Numbered from the stretch's first letter, positions 10,710-19,729 are shown. The stretch: 64,000 bases of DNA from JAEUIT01 sp044220875 (GCA_044220875.1 JBGAQH010000002.1:124001-188000); one strand, 5' to 3'. Numbers and translations are program-made. Notes: a model not told the origin generated them from the sequence alone.

Positions 10710-10732
10710 CACCCCTTCAGAGGATTCCAGCC

Positions 10733-11410
10733 ATCAGCTACCCGCCTCGTCGTCCGCCCTTCCGCAGCGAGCCCATGGGCCCGCGCCTGAACGACCGTAT
10801 CCGCATCACCCCCGTCCGCCTGCTTGACGAAAACGGCGAGATGGTCGGGATCGTCGAGACCGATGAGGCCCGTCGCCGCGCGATGGAACTCGGTCTTGAT
10901 CTCGTCGAGATCGCCGCGGACGTGCGTCCTCCCGTCTGCCGCATCATGGACTACGGGAAGTACAAGTACGAGCAGTCGAAGAAGGACAAGGCCAACAAGG
11001 CGAAGAGCAAGGCGTCGGAACTGAAGGAAGTGCGCCTCGGCCGCTCGATGAAGATCGGCGAGCACGACATCGCGATCCGCGTTGCCCAGGCCCGCCGCTT
11101 CCTGATCGAAGGCCACAAGGTCCAGATCGTCCAGAACTTCAAGGGTCGCGAGATCGCCCACCGCGATCGCGGCGACGTCCGCATGCGGGCGATCGTGGCG
11201 GAACTCGCGGACCTCGGCCGCGTCGAACTCATGCCCCGCATGAACGGCCGCCGGCTCACCATGATCATCGGCCCCGACAAGCAGCGGGTCGAGGCGTGGA
11301 AGAAGGCCCAGCGCGCCGCCGGCAAGCCGGAACTCCCGTCGGTCCCGGACATCATCGATGAGATCGATGACGATGATGATGACGAGGGCGACGAGGGCGG
11401 CGAGGAATAA
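10733..11410 (+). CDS. infC: Translation initiation factor IF-3, probable AUC start
   Basis: IF-3 binds the 30S subunit, prevents premature 50S joining and checks the initiator codon. The N-domain (RLNDRIRITPVRLLDENGE...LDLVEIAADVRPPVCRIMDYGKYKYEQ) and the C-domain (KEVRLGRSMKIGEHD..., VELMPRMNGRRLTMIIGP) are intact. An acidic tail of ~25 residues (DEIDDDDDDEGDEGGEE) is added. An ATG at 10775 would begin right at the conserved domain without the usual N-terminal arm. An in-frame ATC at 10733 lies 9 bases after an AGAGG ribosome-binding site (10719-10723) and gives 225 residues with a basic arm (SYPPRRPPFRSEP). Because infC commonly uses AUU/AUC/AUA starts for autoregulation, ATC 10733 is preferred. 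rpmI and rplT do not follow. Confidence 0.85.
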   Translation: MSYPPRRPPFRSEPMGPRLNDRIRITPVRLLDENGEMVGIVETDEARRRAMELGLDLVEIAADVRPPVCRIMDYGKYKYEQSKKDKANKAKSKASELKEVRLGRSMKIGEHDIAIRVAQARRFLIEGHKVQIVQNFKGREIAHRDRGDVRMRAIVAELADLGRVELMPRMNGRRLTMIIGPDKQRVEAWKKAQRAAGKPELPSVPDIIDEIDDDDDDEGDEGGEE

Positions 11411-11463
11411 TGCAATCTGGCGGGGCGGCGCTTTCGAAGCCGCTCCGGCAGCGTGAGAATCCG

Positions 11464-11500
11464 GCGACCCGGGCCATCGCCCCACGATGGCCCGGGTCGC
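11464..11500 (+). terminator. infC terminator
   Basis: A perfect 16-bp stem (11464-11479 with 11485-11500) with a 5-base loop is followed by TTTCG. It lies 54 bases after the infC stop. Confidence 0.9.
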
Positions 11501-11576
11501 TTTCGCTCGCAGGCCGTGCGGGCGGGCCGCCGGAACTTCACCGAGCGCCACACCGACCCCGAACCGCACTCTGACG

Positions 11577-12623
11577 TTGGACAGCCTCGTCGCCACCATC
11601 CTCGTCGCGCTCGGCGTTCTGATCGGCGCGAGCTTCGTACTGCGCTTCGTCGGCCGTCGGCGCCTCGACATCGCCCGCTGCGCCGCCTGTTCCCTCGACG
11701 TGACCGAACGCGCCTGGTCGGGCGATGCCGCGTCGGCGCCGACCTGCGCCTGCGGAGCGACCCTCGATAAACCCGGCGCGATCACCACCGAGCGGCTGCC
11801 GGCCCGCCCGTGGATCCGGCGCACCGGCACGGTGGCCCTGGCCGCGGCGCTTCTGATCCTCGGGACGGATGCGCTCCTCCGGGCCACCGATCGAAGTTGG
11901 TTGCGGCTCGCGCCGGCACGGCTCCTCACGCTCGTGCCGCGGATCGGAAACGACGCGGCCACATCGCAAGCGTTCGTCGAGATCGATCGCCGGGCCCGCG
12001 AGAACGAGCTCTCGCCGGCTCAGGCGATCGCGATCCTCGAAATCGACCTCGCGCGCAGCTTTTCGATGATGAACGACACCTACGGACTGACACTGGAGCT
12101 CGCTCGCATCGCCGACGGCGACCGCGCGGCGCTGCGGGCGTGCGTCGAGCGCGACATGTCGCTCAAGGCAACGCCGGGCACGCCTTGGTGGACGCCGGCG
12201 CCCGCACCGATCGGCACCCATCACGTGGACCTCTCGCTGAAGAGGCGGCTCACGATCGGCATGTCGATCGTCCGGATCGAACGCGTCCTGCTCGACGGCC
12301 AACCCTGCCCGTGGTCACTCGCCCCGACGGGCGACTGGGGCGCGGTCGACATCGTCGGCCCTCGCGTCTTCACCGGCGGGGCTCGGCTTCGATGCACGCC
12401 CGCCGCTGCGATTCCACCCGGCGGCGCCGAGCTCACCGTCGAATGCTCCGTCGGGCTCGTCCGGCGATTCTGGTCGATCGTCGATGTCAACGACGCGCTC
12501 CTGAACGATCCGACGATCCCGGTGAGCGGCTGGCGCGTCAACGCGATTCCCTTCAGCGTGCGCGCGACGTTCCCGCTCACGCCTGCTCCGACACCGACGC
12601 CTGCGGCAGAGGAGCCCCGCTGA
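11577..12623 (+). CDS. Hypothetical membrane protein with N-terminal zinc-ribbon-like motif
   Basis: A hypothetical protein of about 348 residues. A membrane helix (LDSLVATILVALGVLIGASFVL) is followed by a cysteine cluster (CAACSLDV...CACGA) like a degenerate zinc ribbon. A second helix (VALAAALLILGTDALL) precedes a long extracytoplasmic part without recognised motifs. The frame is open from an ATG at 11487, but that lies inside the infC terminator stem. The TTG at 11577, just before the first helix, is therefore favoured, with moderate confidence. The stop overlaps the next start by one base (TGATG), indicating translational coupling with a protein of similar layout. The function is unknown. 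Confidence 0.6.
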   Translation: MDSLVATILVALGVLIGASFVLRFVGRRRLDIARCAACSLDVTERAWSGDAASAPTCACGATLDKPGAITTERLPARPWIRRTGTVALAAALLILGTDALLRATDRSWLRLAPARLLTLVPRIGNDAATSQAFVEIDRRARENELSPAQAIAILEIDLARSFSMMNDTYGLTLELARIADGDRAALRACVERDMSLKATPGTPWWTPAPAPIGTHHVDLSLKRRLTIGMSIVRIERVLLDGQPCPWSLAPTGDWGAVDIVGPRVFTGGARLRCTPAAAIPPGGAELTVECSVGLVRRFWSIVDVNDALLNDPTIPVSGWRVNAIPFSVRATFPLTPAPTPTPAAEEPR

Positions 12624-14149
12624 TGGCGTTCATGAACGCAGCTTCGACGTGGGTGCTGCTCGCGTTGCCGGCCGGCATCGCCGCGGGAGCGCTCGTCGCA
12701 TCCGCATGGCACGCCGCTCGGGCGCTTCTTCGCGGACGACCGGTGATCGTGCGGCCGACCTGCCGGCGCTGCGGCATGGTCCTTCGCGGGAGCGGGGCCG
12801 AACTCCCCGAGCGCTGCCCCGAATGCGGCACGTCAACCGGTCGAGGCGCCGCGGCCGATGGCCCAATCGATGGCCCAATCGAAGGTCCAATCGAAGGCCC
12901 AATCGAAGGCGCAGTGGCCGTCGGTTTCGCGACGATCGCTTCGGGTCAGCGCTGGCTTCGACGTGGCGCTGCCCTTGCGTGGCTCGTCGCGGCGTTCTGG
13001 ATCGGATCGATGATCGTTCGATCTCCGATCGCAGGCGCGTACCGCAACGCGCCCATCAGCACCATGCCGCCACGGATGGCGGGGACGGTCGTCAGCGACT
13101 CGCGTGAGAAGCGTCTTGGGGCGATTCACTCCGAAGCCAGGACCGCCGATCCCGCCGCGCTCCGCGCCCTTCAAGAGGAAGTCCGCGTGATCATGCGAGA
13201 GATGCCCGACCCGCTGCGGATGTGGCCGCTTCTGTCGAGCATCGTCATGGATCGCGTCGGCCGCGGCGACCTGCCGCTGGACGAAGCCCGCACGCTCGCG
13301 GCCGAGTGGTTCCCCGCTCCGCGGGCCTTTGCCTCGGCTCGCGTCGAACGCGGCGGCGAACTCCTGGTCGGCTTCATGGTCCCCTACGGCGATCGCGACT
13401 CTTGGTATCGCGTGAAGGGCATCCGACTCGACGGTCGCTCGGTCCAGCCGATCGCCCAGACGACTCCCTCGACCCCAGAGCCGATCGAGCGCGGCAGCAC
13501 GTTTCGGATCGTCGTCCCGAACGATCTCGGGCAGCATCGACTCGAGGTCGACTGGGAGTCCGACCTGCTTGACGACCTGAGGAGCCGAGCCCCGGCGCTG
13601 AATGCGGCGGCGTTCGGCCGAGGGCTCGCGCCGCGACAGGAGACGACGGCCTTCGCCTTCGAGATCACGGCGGGAGCGCCCGACGTGCCGCCGCTGGCGC
13701 CGGCTGATCCTGCGATCTTCACCCTCGGTCCCGAAAGCCCGTACGCCGTGATCATCGAGGGCGGCGAACGGGCCAGCGTCTACTGGGCGGTCCCAAGTCT
13801 GCCGATCCTCTTCGGCCCGGGCACGTTCACGCTGCACGTCGGCGATCGCGCCTATCCGCTCACGCCGGTTCCCGCCGACATGGCTCTCCGTTCTTGCGTG
13901 ACCTGCCTGACCTTCGCCGAACCCCCCGAAGGCGGATGGCCCGAGACCGCGCGGGTCGAGTTCATCCCGACGCCCGGACCGGCGATGGTTCCGGCGGGCG
14001 CGACCGCACCCCTCATCGGCGCGTGGACCACACCCGTCATCTTCGAAATGCGACGCTGGCTCACGGGCCCCGACCAAACGAACTACCAGACCAGCCGCAT
14101 CGTGCTGCCGCCAAGGTCCTCGTCCGGACCGCCCTCGCCGGCCAAGTGA
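12623..14149 (+). CDS. Hypothetical membrane protein with zinc ribbon and GPIE tandem repeat
   Basis: A 508-residue protein. An N-terminal helix (TWVLLALPAGIAAGALVASAW) is followed by a classical zinc ribbon (CRRCGMVL...CPECGTS), a Gly-Pro-Ile-Glu/Asp tandem repeat, and a second helix (AALAWLVAAFWIGSMIV). About 370 extracytoplasmic residues without recognised motifs follow. The order helix-ribbon-helix-large domain repeats that of the upstream gene, so the two look like diverged tandem paralogues. The start is fixed by the one-base TGATG overlap. The family is not recognised; a zinc-ribbon membrane protein may act in envelope sensing or assembly, which is only a guess. Confidence 0.7.
   Translation: MAFMNAASTWVLLALPAGIAAGALVASAWHAARALLRGRPVIVRPTCRRCGMVLRGSGAELPERCPECGTSTGRGAAADGPIDGPIEGPIEGPIEGAVAVGFATIASGQRWLRRGAALAWLVAAFWIGSMIVRSPIAGAYRNAPISTMPPRMAGTVVSDSREKRLGAIHSEARTADPAALRALQEEVRVIMREMPDPLRMWPLLSSIVMDRVGRGDLPLDEARTLAAEWFPAPRAFASARVERGGELLVGFMVPYGDRDSWYRVKGIRLDGRSVQPIAQTTPSTPEPIERGSTFRIVVPNDLGQHRLEVDWESDLLDDLRSRAPALNAAAFGRGLAPRQETTAFAFEITAGAPDVPPLAPADPAIFTLGPESPYAVIIEGGERASVYWAVPSLPILFGPGTFTLHVGDRAYPLTPVPADMALRSCVTCLTFAEPPEGGWPETARVEFIPTPGPAMVPAGATAPLIGAWTTPVIFEMRRWLTGPDQTNYQTSRIVLPPRSSSGPPSPAK
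12860..12907 (+). repeat. Four 12-bp tandem repeats in coding sequence
   Basis: Four near-identical 12-base units (GGCCCAATCGAA with one or two changes) encode GPID-GPIE-GPIE-GPIE between the zinc ribbon and the second membrane helix. The unit keeps the reading frame, so copy number can vary without a frameshift. Confidence 0.9.
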
Positions 14150-14250
14150 CGCCAGGAGCCTGAAGGCGTCGGGCGTCCTCGCGCCGCTCGCCCATGAAAC
14201 GCCGCCGGCAGCCTCGCCACCACCCTCACGCGGCGCGGTACACCGTGCGC

Positions 14251-15447
14251 ATGACCTCGCTTCGGCCCTTCGACCTCCTCCGCGATGACCTGCCCGCCCG
14301 CAGAGCCATCGCTCTCGCCTTCGGCGGCACGCCCGAGGGCATCAACGCCTACTTCGACCTCGTCGGCCGCGAGAACCTTCGCGTCCTCGACGAGGGTTCG
14401 GCGCCGATCGCCGCGTGCCTCGCTCGCATTCCGATGGGCCACTGGTTCGGCGGCCGATCGGTCGAGACGATCGGCATCGCCGCGGTCGCGGTCGCGCCCG
14501 AGGCCCGCGGGGCGAAGCGGGCGCTGACCCTGATGCGGGGCGCCGTCACGGACGTCGCCGCGGCGGGGACGCCGCTCCTGTCGCTCTATGCCTCGACCCA
14601 GTCGCTCTATCGACACGTCGGCTTCGAGCAGGCCGGCTCGAAGTTCGAGGTTCGTGTGCCGCTGCGGCAACTCACCACCGGAACCCGCGACCTTCCGATC
14701 GAGCAGGTCGAGACGATGATCGACGGGGCACCGAACGCTCGGCTGGTCGCCTGCCAACGCGCCTTTGCCGCCCGCTTCGAGGGGCCGCTCGACCGCGGAC
14801 CGTTCATCTGGAAGCGCGTCCAGCAGAACCGCGACCAGCAGTTTACGGGCTTCGCGGTCGTGCCCGACGGCCCCGGCGGCGCGATCGAGGGCTATCTCTT
14901 CCTCGGCCAGGTGCGGCGCGACACCGGACGCTTCGACGTGGTCCTCTCCGACTGCGCGTTCACGACGCGACGGGCCGCGCTGCGGCTGCTCGGACTGCTG
15001 CGCGATTTCACGACCATGGGACTCACGCTGAGTTTCACGGGAGGCCCCTGCCATCCGCTCGTGACGCTCCTTCCGCAGCAGTGGATCGAGATGTCCTTCA
15101 AGGACTATTGGATGATCCGGATCGCCCACCTCGAGCGGGCCATCGCCGCCCGCGGCTACGCCCCCGGCATCGCCGCCGAGACCGCGATCGCCGTCGATGA
15201 CGATCTCGTCGCCGCCAACGCGGGCACGTGGCGGCTGGCCGTGCGGGACGGCGGCGCGTCGGCGAGCCGGACGAACGCGGCGGCCCACTTCCGCTGCGAC
15301 ATTCGCACGCTCGCCGCGATCTACAGCGGTTTCCTGTCGCCGCGGCAGGCGATCCTCCTGGGCATGGCCGAGGGCGACGATCACGCCGCCGCGACGCTGG
15401 GAGCGATCTTCGCCGGCACCGCGCCGTGGATGCCGGAGCACTTCTGA
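14251..15447 (+). CDS. Eis-type GNAT N-acetyltransferase
   Basis: A 398-residue protein of the Eis family: an acetyl-CoA-binding GNAT domain (~1-130; VAVAPEARGAKRALTLMRGAV is the pyrophosphate loop), a second GNAT-like domain, and a C-terminal SCP2-like domain (~290-398). The segment SLYRHVGFEQAG supplies the tyrosine expected as general acid. The chain ends in Phe (MPEHF), as in mycobacterial Eis, where the C-terminal carboxylate acts as base. Eis enzymes acetylate amines including aminoglycosides and peptides; the substrate here cannot be told. ATG 14251 was chosen over the upstream in-frame ATG 14194, whose extension is Arg/His-rich and unlike the family. Confidence 0.8.
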   Translation: MTSLRPFDLLRDDLPARRAIALAFGGTPEGINAYFDLVGRENLRVLDEGSAPIAACLARIPMGHWFGGRSVETIGIAAVAVAPEARGAKRALTLMRGAVTDVAAAGTPLLSLYASTQSLYRHVGFEQAGSKFEVRVPLRQLTTGTRDLPIEQVETMIDGAPNARLVACQRAFAARFEGPLDRGPFIWKRVQQNRDQQFTGFAVVPDGPGGAIEGYLFLGQVRRDTGRFDVVLSDCAFTTRRAALRLLGLLRDFTTMGLTLSFTGGPCHPLVTLLPQQWIEMSFKDYWMIRIAHLERAIAARGYAPGIAAETAIAVDDDLVAANAGTWRLAVRDGGASASRTNAAAHFRCDIRTLAAIYSGFLSPRQAILLGMAEGDDHAAATLGAIFAGTAPWMPEHF

Positions 15448-15468
15448 GCGCTCGTGCCGAGGCGCAAT

Positions 15469-15503
15469 CGAACGCCCCTCGGACTCAGTCCGAGGGGCGT
15501 TCG
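15469..15503. terminator. Bidirectional hairpin terminator
   Basis: Perfect 15-bp arms (15469-15483 and 15489-15503) with loop CTCAG lie between the convergent Eis-like gene and the large dockerin gene. Confidence 0.85.
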
Positions 15504-15544
15504 GTGCGCGATGCCACGCGAGGATCGGCGCGTTCGCCGGCGCG

Positions 15545-18226
15545 TTAGCCGCAGGGCCCCCACGCGCCCAGGAGGAGTGCCAGATCCGCTCCGCTTGTTG
15601 ACGCATCACCGTCGAGGTCGCCGGCCGAAGTGCCCCACGCGCCGAGCAGGATCGCAAGGTCGGCGGCATCGACCGTAGCGTCGGCGTTCAGGTCGCCCAG
15701 GCACGCGGCCGCGGTGCATCCGAGTCGCGCGATCGCGATCGAGGAGATTGAGTCGATCGTCGAGAGCCCTGCCCAACCGCCCGACGTCAGGAGGTCCGGC
15801 GCGAGACCGATGATGCCGGATCCACCATTGCCGCCGAGGAAATAGAGGGCGGGTCCCTCGTCATCGGTCATCGAGAGCATGGCCGAGGGAGCGCCCCACA
15901 GCATTCCATGCTCGACCTTCACCCATGACGAGCCGTCGTAGGTCCACAACTGGTTGCCGAAGCCGTTCGGCTCCTGCGTCGTTGCGTAGAGCTTTCCGTT
16001 CGGGCCCCCATCGGTGCCCGCCAGCACGGCGTTCGCTCCGCCCGGCGATGCGATTCCCTCCCATACCGATCCGTTCCAGCGGTAGATGGAGATGCCGCCA
16101 ACGGCCGGCGATCGCTTCACATAGAGTCCGCTTGCGGTCGAGATTGCCGCGTCGAACGTGCTCGACGTCGGGCCCGGGAGGCTTCCCGCCGCAGACCACG
16201 CGCTGCCGCTCCATCGCGCGACGCCCGAGGCCGCCACGCCGCCGGCCTGGTTGAAGCTGCCGAACACGAAGAGCCGCTGCCCGGAGCCGTCATTGTGGGT
16301 TGCGAGTCGCGTGCCCGACGCAGTCGTGTTCGGTGAGAACACGAGCGTCAGCCCTCCGCCGACCGGCGCCCACGACACGCCGTTCCACACCGCGATGTTG
16401 TTTACCGTGGTGTCGCCGATCTGGGCGAACTGCCCTGTCGCGTACAGCCGCTCGCCGGTGCCGTCGTCGAAGACGGCGATGTCCTTGGCCGCGAAGGTCG
16501 GCCCGAGCTTCGTCCACGATCCGGCCGCGTAGCGATAGACGCCCAACGTCGAGAAGTTCGCGGTCGACACCGAGATCGCGCACACCGAGTCGCCCGCGGA
16601 CTCGTGCAGCACGACGGGCTTGATGAGCATCGGCGGATCGAACTGGTCGAAGCCGCTCCCCACCGGCGTCCAGGTGTCACCGTCCCGTCGGGCAAAGCTC
16701 GCCGCGTACCGTCCGCCGACGAGGTTGAAGTGTCCGGCAACGTGAAGCGATGCCGGAAGCGGGCCGGCGCCGTCCTCGTCAAAGAGAACGCCCCCGCTGA
16801 AGCCGCCCCACTGGTCGCTGAGCGTGACGTCCGAGGAGAGGAAGACCGGCGCTCCGCTCGGAGAGGGTGAGCCGAAGGCGGAGCCGTCCCAGGTCATGAC
16901 GCCGTAGGTCGACAGATTGCGCTCGAAGGTTGGCGTGGTGCGGCGAGTGCCCGCGAAGTAGCCGCCCAGCACAAGTCGCGGTCCGGCGCCGAAGTCGTAG
17001 ACCGTCGCCGCCTTCACGAACCCGCCGCGCGGCTCGCAGCAGGGCGAGTAGCCCTGCGGGATGGCCAATTCCCAGCTCGAGACCGCGGATGGCGCGCTGA
17101 TCCCGTTCCAGCGGTAGATGCGCTGATCGCTGCCCGTCGCGTACAGCGCCGGTCCCGTACCGTCGTCGAAGACCGCTGGCGGATCGCTCTCGATCGGCGC
17201 CGGCACTGTCGTGGTCGTCAGCCCGGTGACGCGATAGGTCACCCCCCCGGGGCCGATGCTGTCGCCGGCGCCGACGAAAAGCGAGGTCGGCTGCGGACCG
17301 GCGCCATCGACGTCAAGGACCCGCAGCGTCTTCACGCCGGGGCCGGCGGGAATGCTCGACCCCTTGCCCTGCCATGTCGTGCCGTTCCACGCCACGAGTC
17401 GTCCGGTGTTGGGCAGCGGCGTGTAGCCGATCGCCGGGTCGTAGGTCCAGATCTGGCTGAAGTAACCGCCCATGTAGAGCTTCGGCCCCGCGCCGTCGTC
17501 GTACACCGCGAGCGACGTCGGCCATCCGCCGATGGTCTTCGCATTGCCGACCGGAATCCACGCGGCGCCGTCCCACTTCAGGATTCCGCAGTACGTCTCG
17601 TCGAAAACGTCACCCGGCGCGACCGCGCCCGCGACGTAGAGCTCGCCGTTGTAGACCGTGACCGCCGTCGCGGCCGGCCACCCGGTCCCCCACATGTCGA
17701 AATTGCCCCACTGAATGCCATCGCCGAGTCCTGACCAGTGGGAGCCGTCCCACACCGCAACGGTGTGGATCGGCTCATACGACGGCCCCAGGTAGTAGAA
17801 GTCGCCGACCACGACGAGCTTCTGCTTCTGCGGGCCGGGTCCGTCGGGGTCCCAGACGGTCATGTCGAAGACCCGGCCGGGGCTGGCCGCTCCCGGGTCG
17901 AAGGTGAAACCGCTTCCGTCACCGACGTTCTGCCAGTGGCCGTTCTTCCACTGGGCAATGCTGCCGATGGTCCAGGACCCATCGATCATGACAAAGTTGC
18001 CGCCGGCATAGAGGGCCGGCCCCGAGCCGTCGTCATAGACCGCGTAGCACTGGACATCGCCCTCGGGGTTGGTGCCCGACCATCCGAAGGATGTGGACCA
18101 GTTCGGTGAGGGACACTGGGCGTTGGCCGCCGAACACGCGAGTGCGGCGGTGAACGCAACCAGACCCGCGACAGAACATCGACGCTCAGAGCAGATTCGA
18201 CGAAGACTTCGACAGCGACAGGACAT
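15545..18226 (-). CDS. Large secreted repeat protein with C-terminal GC-type dockerin
   Basis: An 893-residue exported protein. A basic n-region and hydrophobic core end in ACSAANA. The body is a series of ~50-60-residue units with recurring phrases such as VYDDGSGPALYAGG, AVWNGVSW and IAQWKNG, suggesting a beta-propeller built from divergent repeats. The last ~55 residues form a double dockerin module (DLNADATVDAADLAILLGAWG; DLDGDASTSGADLALLLGAWG) ending PCG. ATG 18226 was chosen because GGGGA lies 6 bases upstream; an in-frame ATG at 18244 adds six residues. A TTGACA box and repeated CAGTGACTC sequences lie upstream. The function is unknown; it is probably surface-attached. Confidence 0.8.
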   Translation of the reverse strand: MSCRCRSLRRICSERRCSVAGLVAFTAALACSAANAQCPSPNWSTSFGWSGTNPEGDVQCYAVYDDGSGPALYAGGNFVMIDGSWTIGSIAQWKNGHWQNVGDGSGFTFDPGAASPGRVFDMTVWDPDGPGPQKQKLVVVGDFYYLGPSYEPIHTVAVWDGSHWSGLGDGIQWGNFDMWGTGWPAATAVTVYNGELYVAGAVAPGDVFDETYCGILKWDGAAWIPVGNAKTIGGWPTSLAVYDDGAGPKLYMGGYFSQIWTYDPAIGYTPLPNTGRLVAWNGTTWQGKGSSIPAGPGVKTLRVLDVDGAGPQPTSLFVGAGDSIGPGGVTYRVTGLTTTTVPAPIESDPPAVFDDGTGPALYATGSDQRIYRWNGISAPSAVSSWELAIPQGYSPCCEPRGGFVKAATVYDFGAGPRLVLGGYFAGTRRTTPTFERNLSTYGVMTWDGSAFGSPSPSGAPVFLSSDVTLSDQWGGFSGGVLFDEDGAGPLPASLHVAGHFNLVGGRYAASFARRDGDTWTPVGSGFDQFDPPMLIKPVVLHESAGDSVCAISVSTANFSTLGVYRYAAGSWTKLGPTFAAKDIAVFDDGTGERLYATGQFAQIGDTTVNNIAVWNGVSWAPVGGGLTLVFSPNTTASGTRLATHNDGSGQRLFVFGSFNQAGGVAASGVARWSGSAWSAAGSLPGPTSSTFDAAISTASGLYVKRSPAVGGISIYRWNGSVWEGIASPGGANAVLAGTDGGPNGKLYATTQEPNGFGNQLWTYDGSSWVKVEHGMLWGAPSAMLSMTDDEGPALYFLGGNGGSGIIGLAPDLLTSGGWAGLSTIDSISSIAIARLGCTAAACLGDLNADATVDAADLAILLGAWGTSAGDLDGDASTSGADLALLLGAWGPCG

Positions 18227-18271
18227 GGAGCTTCCCCGGTACATGGGATCGACGCGGGCCCGGCGGCCACG

Positions 18272-18324
18272 CAGTGACTCTCACAGTGACTCCCAGAATG
18301 TCACACATGACTCTTCCCTGTCAA
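18272..18324 (-). promoter_or_regulatory. Promoter with CAGTGACTC direct repeats
   Basis: On the reverse strand a consensus TTGACA (18319-18324) lies 16 bases before GACATT. CAGTGACTC occurs at 18272-18280 and again at 18284-18292 (12-base period), with a variant ACATGACTC at 18305-18313. The repeats cover the expected -10 to +1 region, as an operator would. Confidence 0.5.
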
Positions 18325-18400
18325 GCGATATCGTGCAGAATAGGAAATAGCCCCGAGCGCTCCCCGGCCGACCGCCACCGCCCCATCGCCCCCGAACACC

Positions 18401-19666
18401 GTGCCCGTACCGTCCCGACGACGACGCCCCTCGCTTTCCAGCGCCGAAGCCCAGCGCATTGCCGCTGCCGGCATCCGGCTGCATGGCGAGCTGTCGGCCC
18501 TCTACGAGCTCGTTCCGCATGGCATCCGCTCGACTCGCCTGCTCGCCAGACACCTCGGCCTGAACCGAAACATCTGCCAACGATTCATTGCGGCAGTGCA
18601 GCGCGGCGGCGACGGGCTTGAGATCGCGACCACGCTGCCGGGAACGGCGGCGCTCCGACAGATCCTGGCGTCGTTGCTCAGTGCCGGGCATTCCACGCAG
18701 CACGTCCGGGCCGCGTCCAAGGCACTCGATTCCTTCAACGCAGCCGTCGCCGAGATCGCCGGAAGCCGAGCCTCCCTCGTGCGACTCGTGGCCACGAGCG
18801 CGACCCACGCCACCGACAACGACGACCTCGTGCACGAGACGGAACGAGCCCGCCACTCGCTCTTTCGCGGCGCCGCAGACCTGATCGGACGCTGGTCCGA
18901 GACGCAGATCCTGCTCTCGCTCATGAGGCCCGTGCCCGGTCGCCCGGAGGAGGTCGAGGTCGTCGGCGTGACCGGTCTCATTGGCCATCGCTCCCGCGGC
19001 AACGCGGTACCGCTCGTCGGCAACTACGGGATCCTCATGCAACAGGGAGCCGAAGCGCCGACCGTCTCCGAGGTCAACTTCGCCCGACAGCTCACGTCGG
19101 CCGAGCGATTGCCCGAACGGGCCGGCATCCTGAAGCGGTTCACCTCCCGGTCGGTCCTCAACTGCACCGTCCGACCCACCGAGCCAGGCGGCCGGCTGCT
19201 GGTGATCGACACGCCGGCCTCTCCCGACAGCCCGGGCATTGACGTGGTGAACTCGAGTCGGGTGAGCGGCGTGCCCCATCCGCGGCTGAGCGATGATCCC
19301 GTCTGTGGGGCCACGGTCCGCATCCGCTATCCCGCGGAGCGGCTGGTCTTCGACGCCTATCTCCACCGGAGCATGGCCAAGGAGAGCGTGGCCTCGGTCG
19401 GTGCATATTCATGGGATCCGCGGCTCGGACAGGATCTCGCGCCGGTCTGGTACGAGCGCATGCCCTCTCCGCTCTCCCTCACGCTGCTCGGCAACGGCAT
19501 CGAGAACGCCGCGACCCGGGCGTGGGCCAGGCATGCCGAGCTGACCCGCTACGTCTTTGAGGGGCTCGGCTGGGATCCGGCCGAGTTCGTGGGCCACCGG
19601 ATCGAGCAGCCCTATCCGATCTGGAGCGCCCACTACACCATGAACTTCGACTTCCGGCCGTGCTGA
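18401..19666 (+). CDS. Hypothetical protein with N-terminal helix-turn-helix-like segment
   Basis: A 421-residue cytoplasmic protein without signal or membrane segments. Residues ~45-65 (STRLLARHLGLNRNICQRFI) read like a helix-turn-helix, preceded by a helix, so DNA binding is plausible. The remainder (~150-421) has no motif I can name. Conserved-looking patches include MRPVPGRPEEVEVVGVTGLIGHRSRG and HPRLSDDPVCGATVRIRYP. It is divergent from the large dockerin gene across a 174-bp region containing direct repeats, and lies 67 bp before the argR promoter on the same strand. It may control the divergent gene or itself, which is unproven. ATG 18401 is the first start of the frame. Confidence 0.65.
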   Translation: MPVPSRRRRPSLSSAEAQRIAAAGIRLHGELSALYELVPHGIRSTRLLARHLGLNRNICQRFIAAVQRGGDGLEIATTLPGTAALRQILASLLSAGHSTQHVRAASKALDSFNAAVAEIAGSRASLVRLVATSATHATDNDDLVHETERARHSLFRGAADLIGRWSETQILLSLMRPVPGRPEEVEVVGVTGLIGHRSRGNAVPLVGNYGILMQQGAEAPTVSEVNFARQLTSAERLPERAGILKRFTSRSVLNCTVRPTEPGGRLLVIDTPASPDSPGIDVVNSSRVSGVPHPRLSDDPVCGATVRIRYPAERLVFDAYLHRSMAKESVASVGAYSWDPRLGQDLAPVWYERMPSPLSLTLLGNGIENAATRAWARHAELTRYVFEGLGWDPAEFVGHRIEQPYPIWSAHYTMNFDFRPC

Positions 19667-19694
19667 CCGGCGAGGGCGCCGCCGCGGGCCGCAC

Positions 19695-19729
19695 TTGACA
19701 TCTATGCATCAGCGTGCATAATCTTGCAT
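19695..19729 (+). promoter_or_regulatory. arg operon promoter with phased TGCAT candidate ArgR operator
   Basis: TTGACA (19695-19700) and CATAAT (19717-19722) are separated by 16 bases and lie directly before the argR ATG (19734), so the transcript would be almost leaderless. The pentamer TGCAT occurs at 19705, 19715 and 19725, exactly ten bases apart, covering the promoter spacer and start region. This fits autorepression by ArgR binding on one face of the helix. Confidence 0.7.

Larger units (their letters stand above)
10089..10732. other. Long leader/intergenic region before infC
   Basis: About 640 bases without a convincing coding frame. The right half, towards infC, is rich in stem-loops (10384-10397, 10436-10458, 10472-10495, 10684-10709) described separately. 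I searched by eye for the conserved cores of RNase P RNA, tmRNA, 6S and SRP RNA and did not find them. A long structured infC leader is the simplest reading; an unrecognised small RNA is possible. Confidence 0.4.
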
